Of a DNA stretch of 64,000 nucleotides, positions 1 to 7,187 are shown piece by piece (position 1 is the stretch's first letter; each line of letters begins with the position of its first letter). Under the pieces are notes generated by a model. That model saw nothing but the letters and a program-made list of their open reading frames with translations, had not been told where the DNA came from and did not search any database. Source of the stretch: Streptomyces sp. BA2 (GTDB taxonomy: Bacteria > Actinomycetota > Actinomycetes > Streptomycetales > Streptomycetaceae); the NCBI RefSeq assembly GCF_009769735.1, contig NZ_WSRO01000002.1:2363501-2427500 (forward strand), written 5' to 3'. The position numbers were made by a program, and so were the translations under genes.

Positions 1-1
1 G

Positions 2-1528
2 CTGATGACGAACGAGGAGTTCAACCAGGCGTTCACCATGCACGGCACGATCATGCTGCTGCTGTTCGCGACGCCCACCTTCGCCGGCTTCGCCAACGAG
101 ATCATGCCGCTGCAGATCGGCGCGCCCGACGTGGCCTTCCCGCGGCTCAACATGCTCTCGTACTGGCTGTTCCTCTTCGGCGGCCTGATGGTGCTCGGCT
201 CGCTCCTGGTCCCCAGCGGCCCGGCCGACTTCGGCTGGTTCGCCTACGCGCCGCTCAACAGCATGGAGCGGTCACCGGGGATCGGCGCCGACCTGTGGAT
301 CATGGGGCTCGCGCTCTCCGGGTTCGGCACGATCCTCGGTTCGGTGAACTTCCTGACGACCATCATCGGGATGCGCGCGCCGGGGATGACAATGTTCCGA
401 ATGCCCGTCTTCACCTGGAATGTGCTGTTCACTTCGATCCTGGTGCTGCTCGCGTTCCCCGTCCTCGCCGCCGCGCTGCTCGTCCTGGAGGCGGACCGGC
501 GCTTCGGCTCCATGGTCTTCGCCCCGGAGAACGGGGGCGCGCTCCTGTGGCAGCACCTCTTCTGGTTCTTCGGGCATCCCGAGGTCTACATCATCGCGCT
601 GCCGTTCTTCGGGATCATCTCCGAGATCATCCCGGTGTTCAGCAGGAAGCCGATCTTCGGCTATCTGCCCCTGATCGGCGCGACGATGGCCATCACCGGG
701 CTCTCGATCGTCGTGTGGGCGCACCACATGTTCGCGACGGGCGCGGTGCTTCTGCCCTTCTTCTCCTTCATGTCCTTCCTCATCGCGGTCCCCACGGGCG
801 TGAAGTTCTTCAACTGGACGGGGACGATGCTCAAGGGATCGCTGTCGTTCGAGACACCGATGCTGTGGGCGATCGGCTTCCTGGTGAGCTTCCTCTTCGG
901 CGGCCTCACCGGCGTCATCCTGGCCTCGCCGCCCCTCGACTTCCACGTCACCGACTCGTACTTCGTCGTGGCGCACTTCCACTACGTCGTGTTCGGCACC
1001 GTCGTCTTCGCGACCTTCGGCGGCTTCTACTTCTGGTGGCCGAAGTTCACCGGGAAGATGCTCGACGAGACGCTCGGCAAGATCCACTTCTGGACGCTCT
1101 TCGTCGGCTTCCACGTGACGTTCCTCGTCCAGCACTGGCTGGGCGCGGAGGGCATGCCACGGCGATACGCGGACTATCTGGCCGCGGACGGCTTCACGGC
1201 GCTCAACACCATCTCGTCCATCGGGGCGTTCCTGCTCGGCATGTCCACGCTGCCGTTCCTCTACAACGTCTGGAAGACCGCCAAGTACGGCAAGAAGATC
1301 GACGTCGACGACCCCTGGGGCTATGGCCGCTCCCTGGAGTGGGCCACCTCCTGCCCGGTGCCGCGCCACAACTTCGTCACGCTGCCCCGGATCCGCTCCG
1401 AGTCCCCGGCGTTCGACCTGCACCATCCGGAGTTCGCCGCGTTCCATCCGCCCCAGGCGCAGTACCCGGACCCGCAGACCGAACACCCCGGTCCAGGGCC
1501 CGGCTCAGGAGGTCCCTCGCCGAGCTGA
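2..1528 (+). CDS. ctaD: Cytochrome c oxidase (aa3-type) subunit I, 5' end outside window
   Basis: This is the catalytic membrane subunit of a haem-copper terminal oxidase, which reduces O2 to water and pumps protons. The frame is open to the left edge and the first visible residues ([16 protein letters not shown]) correspond to a point inside the usual N-terminal helices, so about 70 residues are missing. Visible landmarks, counted from the first ATG, are the haem a ligand His in TMHGT (residue 13), the CuB His/Tyr motif GHPEVY (about 190), the CuB histidine pair HHMF (about 240) and the high- and low-spin haem histidines in HFHYVVFGT (about 323). One oddity is FANEIMPLQ, where homologues normally have Trp in place of Glu. 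The C-terminal tail is Pro/Gly-rich, and the last 208 bases overlap a convergent regulator gene. No ctaC or ctaE lies downstream. Confidence 0.95.
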   Translation: MMTNEEFNQAFTMHGTIMLLLFATPTFAGFANEIMPLQIGAPDVAFPRLNMLSYWLFLFGGLMVLGSLLVPSGPADFGWFAYAPLNSMERSPGIGADLWIMGLALSGFGTILGSVNFLTTIIGMRAPGMTMFRMPVFTWNVLFTSILVLLAFPVLAAALLVLEADRRFGSMVFAPENGGALLWQHLFWFFGHPEVYIIALPFFGIISEIIPVFSRKPIFGYLPLIGATMAITGLSIVVWAHHMFATGAVLLPFFSFMSFLIAVPTGVKFFNWTGTMLKGSLSFETPMLWAIGFLVSFLFGGLTGVILASPPLDFHVTDSYFVVAHFHYVVFGTVVFATFGGFYFWWPKFTGKMLDETLGKIHFWTLFVGFHVTFLVQHWLGAEGMPRRYADYLAADGFTALNTISSIGAFLLGMSTLPFLYNVWKTAKYGKKIDVDDPWGYGRSLEWATSCPVPRHNFVTLPRIRSESPAFDLHHPEFAAFHPPQAQYPDPQTEHPGPGPGSGGPSPS

Positions 1529-2316
1529 GCCGTTCGGTGAGGCGTGACCCGCTGGGCCGCCTCCTCCAGGGGCACCAGGAGCCGGAACACCGCCTGTGCG
1601 GCGTACACACGCGTGGAGACGCCCTGGGAGACGTACGCGGCGAGGTCGTCGGCCGGCGGGGTGCGCGGCGCGAAGCGCGGTCCGTGCGGGGGCTTCGGTG
1701 TGATGCGGTCCGCGCGGAACGTACGCCAGTCGTCGCGGTCGACGTCCCAGGCGACCAGATACCAGCGGCGCTCGGTGCAGACAAGGCGGTGCGGTTCGAC
1801 GGTGCGGCGGGTCGAACTGCCGCCGTGGTCGCGGTAGTCGAAGCGCAGACGCTCCGCGTCCCGGCAGGCGTGGGCCAGTTCGGTCAGGACCGAGGGGTCG
1901 ACGGCCTGCGGCTGGGGGCTTCGAAGCATCGGCACGGTGAACGCCGTCAGGGCGCCCACCCTGCGCCGCAGCCTGCTCGGCAGGACCTGCTCCAGCTTGG
2001 TCAGGGCGCGTACGGAGGTCTCGCCGATGCCCTCGATGCCGTGTCCGGCGGCGGTGCGCAGGCCGACGGCCACGGCGACCGCCTCGTCGTCGTCAAGGAG
2101 CAGCGGCGGCAGCTCCGCGCCCGCGCCGAGCTGGTAGCCGCCGCCCGTGCCGGGGCTCGCGTTGACGGGGTAGCCGAGTTCGCGGAGCCGGTCCACGTCG
2201 CGCCGCACGGTGCGCGGGGTCACGCCGAGCCGGTCGGCCAGGTCCGCGCCCGACCAGTCGCGGTGGGCCTGCAGCAGCGAGAGCAGGCGGAGCAGTCGTG
2301 CGGAGGTCTCCAACAT
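1321..2316 (-). CDS. WYL-domain (DeoR-like) transcriptional regulator, C-terminus lost
   Basis: Residues 1-55 form a DeoR/HTH_11 winged helix ([20 protein letters not shown], then a GTGGGYQL wing). A WYL-type ligand-sensing domain covers about residues 145-215, with the YRDHGG and [10 protein letters not shown] blocks. Family members are about 320-330 residues long and end in a WCX dimerisation domain. Here homology stops near residue 259 (position about 1542), and the remaining 72 residues are simply the antisense reading of the ctaD tail. The similar total length is therefore coincidental. The gene probably lost its 3' end by a deletion or rearrangement that joined it tail-to-tail with ctaD. 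DNA binding could persist, but effector sensing or oligomerisation is probably impaired. Its targets are unknown. Confidence 0.8.
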   Translation of the reverse strand: MLETSARLLRLLSLLQAHRDWSGADLADRLGVTPRTVRRDVDRLRELGYPVNASPGTGGGYQLGAGAELPPLLLDDDEAVAVAVGLRTAAGHGIEGIGETSVRALTKLEQVLPSRLRRRVGALTAFTVPMLRSPQPQAVDPSVLTELAHACRDAERLRFDYRDHGGSSTRRTVEPHRLVCTERRWYLVAWDVDRDDWRTFRADRITPKPPHGPRFAPRTPPADDLAAYVSQGVSTRVYAAQAVFRLLVPLEEAAQRVTPHRTAQLGEGPPEPGPGPGCSVCGSGYCAWGGWNAANSGWCRSNAGDSERIRGSVTKLWRGTGQEVAHSRERP

Positions 2317-2387
2317 GGGGCCGATTGTGCCCGGCGTCGCGGACAGCCACGGTCCGCGATGGCATCACCTTCGCCGACCGGCCGACG

Positions 2388-3263
2388 TCAGCCCTCGACC
2401 GTGTTCGCCTCGCGGATCCGTACCGAGAGGTCGTTGTCGTTCGTGTAGTACGCCCCCGCCTCCAGCGGGCCGTGCGCCGCCGTGTCGAGCCGGACCACCG
2501 GGTAGGTGAAGATCTGCTTCTTGTCCGGGATGTCGTCCAGGAGCCGGGCGAGCCGGATCCGCGGCCCGCTCTCCCCCGCCGGGCGCAGCCAGAGGTCCCA
2601 GGGGCCGGGGCCGCTGTCGGCGAGCACGTCGCAGTGCAGGCCGAAGCTGAACTCCACGCCGTCGGCGGTCAGTTCGTAGCGCTCGATCCGGTCGGGCTCG
2701 GCGCGCCGGGACGCCTCGGCGTATGCGGCGCCGGTCAGCGTGGTGCCGTACACACGGCCCTGCGCGGCCACCTCGGTGCCCTCGATCCGCAGCTCGCCGA
2801 TCTCCGCGTGCGGGGCGCGCAGCCAGCTGCGTACGGAGAGGTTGCCCTGCTTGGTCGCGTACGGAATGCGTACGGCGATGTGGCCGCGGGCGCCGCTGGG
2901 GGCGCGGTCGACCAGCGAGCGCAGGTCGTTGACGCCGGGCGCGAGGCGGCGGGGGGTGCCGCCGCCGACCTCCGCGTAGGCGTTCCAGCGTCCCTCGGCC
3001 AGCTCGACGCTGCTGGGCAGCGCGGCCCGCAGCCTGCCGTCGGCCGCCGGGGAAAGCGGCAGGCGCACGTCCTCGTCGGCGGATGCGGCGTCGCGGCGGC
3101 GCAGCAGCAGGTAGGCCGCGCCCTTGCCACCGGGGTCGGTGACGTCGAAGGTGAGGCCTCCGGCGGAGTCGGCTATGCAGTCGGCGCGTGGTGCCGCCGC
3201 GACGTCCTGATCGGCACCGGTGCCGCAGGGCGATGAGGCGTCCGAGGTGGCCAAGGCCGTCAT
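2388..3263 (-). CDS. Conserved protein of unknown function, coupled to a glycosyltransferase
   Basis: This 291-residue protein was not recognised. The ATG at 3263 overlaps the stop of the upstream glycosyltransferase (ATGA), preceded by GAAGGGA, so the two are translationally coupled. The sequence has no signal peptide or membrane segment. It looks like an all-beta protein built of repeated strand-rich segments, with WDLWLRP near residue 220 and KQIFTYPVVRL near 250. Streptomyces glycosyltransferases are often paired with such beta-sandwich partner proteins, so a role in the same surface-polymer or glycan pathway is plausible but inferred only from coupling. The frame continues far upstream without a stop, but that extension is antisense-like and overlaps the glycosyltransferase gene, so it is not part of the gene. 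Confidence 0.75.
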   Translation of the reverse strand: MTALATSDASSPCGTGADQDVAAAPRADCIADSAGGLTFDVTDPGGKGAAYLLLRRRDAASADEDVRLPLSPAADGRLRAALPSSVELAEGRWNAYAEVGGGTPRRLAPGVNDLRSLVDRAPSGARGHIAVRIPYATKQGNLSVRSWLRAPHAEIGELRIEGTEVAAQGRVYGTTLTGAAYAEASRRAEPDRIERYELTADGVEFSFGLHCDVLADSGPGPWDLWLRPAGESGPRIRLARLLDDIPDKKQIFTYPVVRLDTAAHGPLEAGAYYTNDNDLSVRIREANTVEG

Positions 3264-4540
3264 GCGGTGGATCCCTTCGTCTGTATGCCGCTGGTCGATA
3301 CCCCATGTCCGATGTCCCGCACCGCGTACGCACCGCCGAGGAGCGCGCCGCGGGTGCGGTGCAGTGAGCCGCGCATCCGGCCGCCGAAGGAGCTGCCGCG
3401 GGCGAGCATCCCGGTGAACATCGCGTCGTAGCGTTCGGCGATGCGGACCGGGTCGAAGCGCTCGGAGTCCTCGAGAGCGGCGCCCGCCATCCGCCGGCGG
3501 AGCGTGTCGTTGTTGATCAGTTCGAGCAGTCCGCCCGCGATCGCGTCGGGGTTGCCGACCTCGACGAGTCGCCCGTCGACACCGTTGTCGATGATCTCGC
3601 CAGGACCGTGCGGGCAGTCGGTGGCCACGACGGGCAGGCCGCAGCGCATCGCCTCGACGATGGTCATGCCGAAGGACTCGAGGCTGGAGGTGACGGCCGC
3701 GATGGAGCCCTTGGCCCACTCGGGCTCGATGGGGTGGGCGGGCCCCATCAGGAAGACGTGGTTGTAGAGGCCGAGCTCGTCGATCAGGGCGCGCAGCTTG
3801 TCCTTCTGCTTGCCGCCGCCGTATATCCGAAGGCGCCAGTCGGGGCGCTCTGCGCGCACCTGGTCGAAGGCCCGGATCAGCAGGTCGTACCGCTTCACGG
3901 GGGCGAGCCGCCCGGCCGCGACGACCCACTTCTGGGTGCCGTCCGCGGGCTCGATGCCGGGCGCGGGCACGGGGTTGGGCACGGCCTGGACGTGGACGCC
4001 CGGCAGGCGCATCTTGCGGCGGTAGGCGCGGGCGTCGGCCTCGGTGGTCGTGGTCAGGACGTCGAGGCGGGGGTAGACGCTGCGCAGCTGGCGGCGCAGT
4101 TCCTTGGAGTGGCTGTCGAGCGTGAGGTGCTCCTGACCGACCCGCAGCGGGCCGCGCGCGGTCTCGCGCGCGAGGTGCACGTTCAGGCCGGGACGCGTAC
4201 CGACCACCACATCGGCGCTGACCGAGGAGAGATGCTCGGCGATGCGCCGGTCGGTGAGGGCGCTGTACTGGCCGTAGCGGCCCTCCGCGCTGGGGAACGT
4301 CCGGGCGGGCCGCAGGGCGTCGGCGGCCTCCCCCTCATATCCGGGGCTTTCCTTGCGCATGTCGACGAGGTGACTGAGCCTGACGCGGGAGTCGGGCGAG
4401 AACACGGGATCGTCGCGGTGCCGGAAGACGGAGACGATCTCGACGTCGTGCTGCTCGGCGAGAGTGTTCGCCAAGTTGTACGTCGTCCGGATCGTCCCGC
4501 CGATTCCGTACGCGTTGTGAATCAGGAAAGAGATATGCAT
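3260..4540 (-). CDS. Family 4 glycosyltransferase
   Basis: This is a 426-residue GT-B fold retaining glycosyltransferase. The N-terminal acceptor domain begins HISFLIHNAYGIGGTIRT, with the glycine-rich loop near residue 13. The C-terminal nucleotide-sugar domain carries WVVAAGRLAPVKRYDLLI and the E-x7-E motif in SLESFGMTIVEAM, followed by GLPVVATDC. GT4 enzymes transfer sugars from NDP- or GDP-sugars to lipids, polymers or small molecules; the substrate cannot be told from sequence. The last 35 or so residues form a basic extension (RMRGSLHRTRGALL) that might contact the membrane. It ends in an ATGA overlap with the downstream unknown gene. The 164-base upstream region has an AT-rich patch at about 4640-4665, likely its promoter. 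Confidence 0.88.
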   Translation of the reverse strand: MHISFLIHNAYGIGGTIRTTYNLANTLAEQHDVEIVSVFRHRDDPVFSPDSRVRLSHLVDMRKESPGYEGEAADALRPARTFPSAEGRYGQYSALTDRRIAEHLSSVSADVVVGTRPGLNVHLARETARGPLRVGQEHLTLDSHSKELRRQLRSVYPRLDVLTTTTEADARAYRRKMRLPGVHVQAVPNPVPAPGIEPADGTQKWVVAAGRLAPVKRYDLLIRAFDQVRAERPDWRLRIYGGGKQKDKLRALIDELGLYNHVFLMGPAHPIEPEWAKGSIAAVTSSLESFGMTIVEAMRCGLPVVATDCPHGPGEIIDNGVDGRLVEVGNPDAIAGGLLELINNDTLRRRMAGAALEDSERFDPVRIAERYDAMFTGMLARGSSFGGRMRGSLHRTRGALLGGAYAVRDIGHGVSTSGIQTKGSTA

Positions 4541-4704
4541 GCGTCCCCGTATCCCACGCTTCCCCGCGGACAGTCCTTCTCGTCCGCCTACCGCAGGGTT
4601 AGACGGGGATTAGGGACCAAGGGTTGGGCTCCATCATCATCTTGTTTTTGAACAGTTGTGCCATCGGTATCCGATTTCGGGAACTTTCCTGCTAGGTACA
4701 CGCA

Positions 4705-5985
4705 TCACGGCTGGTAGGAGAGCTGCGGCACCTCGAAGCAGTTGTCGTTCATGTTTCCCTGTGTGACCCAGCCCTCACCGTCCTTCCAGCGGGCCACCGA
4801 CATACAGGTCCTCCGCGTGCCGGGCGGCTCGGCCCGCTCCTCGTACGTCACCGGGAGCAGCAGTCCACGTGCCGTGTAGGGCTCGCCGCGGTTCATGAAG
4901 CGGTCGACACACGTGCGCGTGACGTCGCCCCGGCACGACTTCGCCGCGTCCGTGAACCACATCGCGGCGGCCCAGCCCTCCAGCTGCCACTGGGAGAGCT
5001 CCTTGTGCCCCTTCATGGCATCGCGGAACTCGCGTACGGCCGGCTGGTCCGTGTCCTCGTAGTTGCGGCTCGCGCCGGTGGCCCACAGGGCGTTGCGGCA
5101 GCGCGGCGCGTCCTTGTAGTCGCCGGCCACGGAGGAGGTCCAGTTCTGGACGTTGGTGACCTTGGCGGTGACGTCGGCGCCCACGTCGTCCATCGCCTCG
5201 CACAGCTGGGCGTTGCCGTGGGTGTCCATCGCGTCGAAGACGAGGTCGGCGCCCTGCTCCTTCAGATCGGCCGCCGCCGCACGGAAGTTGGGCAGCGCGA
5301 AGTCGACCTGCTCGGTGACCACCTTGTAGCCCTCGGCCTTCAGGCCCCGGGTGACGAGACGGGCGTACGCGGCGGACGAGGCCTGGTTGTACGAGACGAC
5401 GGCGGCGGTGCGTGCGCCCTGCTCCCGCTTGAAGTAGCGGTAGACCTCGGTCCCGCCGATCAGCTTGCCGCCCCAGCCCGGCTTCCCGTCGCGCGGGGCG
5501 AGGCTGCCGTAGATCCCGTACAGATGCGGATAGGTGTCGTACGCGGACCCGATCGGCTGGCCCCCGACATCGGGCACGCGCGCTCGGGAGACCCGGGAGG
5601 CCCCCGCGTAGTCGAGGGAGCTGGTCGCGACGAGCGCGACGACGCGCTCCTCGTCGACCAGCTTGTGCACGCACTCGTTGTTGCCGACACCGCTGCCGCC
5701 GTCGTCACACGTCCGCACCTCGACCTTGCGCCCGTCGATTCCACCGCGCGCGTTCAGCCGTTCGAAGTACGCCTTGGCCCCGTCCCGGGGCCCGGTGAAC
5801 GCGGAGCCGCCGACGGGGCTCGTCGCACTGGTGATGATGCCGACCCGGATCGGCGCCCCGGACGGGGCGGGCGCCCTGCTCCTGGACTCGAAGTCGCTCT
5901 CGGGGAGCCGGCTGCCGCACCCCGCCACGGCCACGAGCAGCGCGGCTGCGGCTAGGACCTCAACAGCCCGGACCGGGCGAGGCAT
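4705..5985 (-). CDS. Branched-chain amino acid-type ABC transporter substrate-binding lipoprotein
   Basis: The protein starts with a lipoprotein signal peptide ending in the lipobox VAGC (Cys about residue 23). A type I periplasmic-binding fold follows (PIRVGIITSATSPVGG, then FERLNARGGIDGRKVEV), typical of the LivK/HAAT family. It would sit on the outer face of the membrane and deliver a substrate to a Liv-type permease. The matching permease and ATPase genes start 1.2 kb away on the opposite strand (7188-11164), so the pair probably form one system, although the genes are divergent. Its ATG lies inside the end of the upstream lipoprotein gene (26-base overlap), which implies coupled translation. 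The ligand is unknown; the extra cysteines in the C-terminal half (about residues 220-400) are unusual and may form disulfides. Confidence 0.85.
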   Translation of the reverse strand: MPRPVRAVEVLAAAALLVAVAGCGSRLPESDFESRSRAPAPSGAPIRVGIITSATSPVGGSAFTGPRDGAKAYFERLNARGGIDGRKVEVRTCDDGGSGVGNNECVHKLVDEERVVALVATSSLDYAGASRVSRARVPDVGGQPIGSAYDTYPHLYGIYGSLAPRDGKPGWGGKLIGGTEVYRYFKREQGARTAAVVSYNQASSAAYARLVTRGLKAEGYKVVTEQVDFALPNFRAAAADLKEQGADLVFDAMDTHGNAQLCEAMDDVGADVTAKVTNVQNWTSSVAGDYKDAPRCRNALWATGASRNYEDTDQPAVREFRDAMKGHKELSQWQLEGWAAAMWFTDAAKSCRGDVTRTCVDRFMNRGEPYTARGLLLPVTYEERAEPPGTRRTCMSVARWKDGEGWVTQGNMNDNCFEVPQLSYQP

Positions 5986-6535
5986 TGCCGCTCAGCTTCA
6001 CCAGGGCGCAGAGAGTCTTGACGGACACCTTCCAGGTGTCGTCCTGGTTGACGGAGGTGCCCGAGGCGTCGGGCAGCGCGGTGGCACCCTTCAAAGTCAG
6101 GGCGTACGTCACGTCCGCCTCGGTCGCGGAGGTGAACTCGACCTTGTTGACGTCGGCGCTGACCTGCTTGCCGCGCTCGTCGCCGCTGAAGCTCTTCAGG
6201 ACGGCGCGCATCTTCGGCCCGTTCTCGAGGACGGCCTCCTTGTCCTTCATGGAAACGGCCGGATCGAAGAACTTCTCGAAGTTCTCCTTGACCTGTTTCT
6301 CGGCCGCCGCCGGATCCGCGGGCGCGTCCTCCGCAGGCGCTTCCGAAGAGGCGTCCGGGGTCGACTTCTCCGCGGACGGCTTGGGCGGATCGCTGTCGCC
6401 GCCCCCGCCGCTGTCGTCACCGCATGCCACGGCGGCCGGAGCGACAAGCAGGACCGCGGCTGCCGCAAGCGCCGCGCTCCGTACCCTTCCCCGCCTGAGA
6501 TCGCTCCCCCGCTTGGGGCTGGTCCAGAGAACCAT
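5960..6535 (-). CDS. Mtb12-like secreted lipoprotein
   Basis: This is a 191-residue exported protein. After a basic start (SPKRGSDLRRGRVRS), a hydrophobic stretch ends at VAPAAVACGDD, a lipoprotein signal. A Ser/Pro/Glu-rich linker follows. The globular domain from about residue 85 (EKQVKENFEKFFDPAVSMKDK) resembles the low-molecular-weight antigen Mtb12 (Rv2376c) family of actinobacterial secreted proteins, whose function is not settled. The chosen start is the ATG at 6535; upstream in-frame codons would add a non-hydrophobic leader and spoil the signal peptide. The gene overlaps the start of the substrate-binding lipoprotein gene by 26 bases, so the two are probably made together. Confidence 0.8.
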   Translation of the reverse strand: MVLWTSPKRGSDLRRGRVRSAALAAAAVLLVAPAAVACGDDSGGGGDSDPPKPSAEKSTPDASSEAPAEDAPADPAAAEKQVKENFEKFFDPAVSMKDKEAVLENGPKMRAVLKSFSGDERGKQVSADVNKVEFTSATEADVTYALTLKGATALPDASGTSVNQDDTWKVSVKTLCALVKLSGNASPGPGC

Positions 6536-6670
6536 CTGGCTCACCACCGGGTGTCGGTCCGGGCCATCAGGGCCCGGTGCTTTCAGGGTCAGCTTGCAGA
6601 AGGCATAGTGCAAGCCATCGGCTGACATGGACAGCCCACCGACGCTACGAACGTGTCCCAGGGGGCGCAG

Positions 6671-7183
6671 ATGCGGGCGGCTCAACCGGATCAGACAGAT
6701 CGTTCGGCCCGGCTCCGTGCTGTGCGCCCCGTCCTCTGGGTGGCCTTCGCCGCCCTCGCCGCCGGTGCGGTGCTCTGCGTGATCGGCTGGTACGGCATGT
6801 CGGGCGAACGCTTCGCCGAGCGTCAGCTCCCGTATCTGGCGTCGTGCACGGTGCCGGGCGCGGCGCTGATCATCGCCGGGACGGTGCTCTTCGCTCATGG
6901 CAGGAGCGCCCTGTCCACGGCCCGCGTGGAAGAGCTGTACGAGCTGTTGGTGACGGTCGGCCCGGCTCCCGCCCCGACGGAACGGCCGGACCCGGTGGCG
7001 ACGAGCGGCGACCTCCTGATGATCCCCGGCGGCACGCTCTGGCACCGGGCGGACTGCCCCCTGGTGGCGGGAAAACCGGAAGCGGTCCCCGCGGACGCCC
7101 ACATCCTCGCGACCGGCGACCTGAGCCCCTGCCCCATCTGCGAACCGCAGCCGACGCCCATCACCCCGTCACCGGAGCGATGA
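6671..7183 (+). CDS. Small membrane protein with a C-terminal His/Cys cluster
   Basis: This 170-residue protein has two transmembrane segments (about residues 20-42 and 62-82), a short coil and a soluble tail. The tail ends with LWHRADCPLV and CPICEP, an H-x3-C plus C-x2-C arrangement that could bind a metal, reminiscent of the Cys/His pattern in Ada-type zinc motifs. The ATG at 6671 is preferred because AGGGGG lies 5 bases upstream; a GTG at 6653 is in frame but lacks a ribosome site. The stop is 4 bases before the transporter start at 7188, so it is co-transcribed with, and may be an accessory of, the Liv-type transporter. The function is unknown. Confidence 0.75.
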   Translation: MRAAQPDQTDRSARLRAVRPVLWVAFAALAAGAVLCVIGWYGMSGERFAERQLPYLASCTVPGAALIIAGTVLFAHGRSALSTARVEELYELLVTVGPAPAPTERPDPVATSGDLLMIPGGTLWHRADCPLVAGKPEAVPADAHILATGDLSPCPICEPQPTPITPSPER

Positions 7184-7187
7184 CCCG

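Noticed and set aside
272..1486. 404-codon open frame antisense to ctaD
   Set aside because: Arises from GC-rich codon bias; arginine/glutamate-rich translation with no recognisable domain, and ctaD on the other strand is a clear conserved gene.
295..2448. 717-codon open frame on the plus strand across ctaD and the WYL gene
   Set aside because: It spans two genes in other frames and gives a low-complexity Arg/Gly/Pro sequence; no conserved motif.
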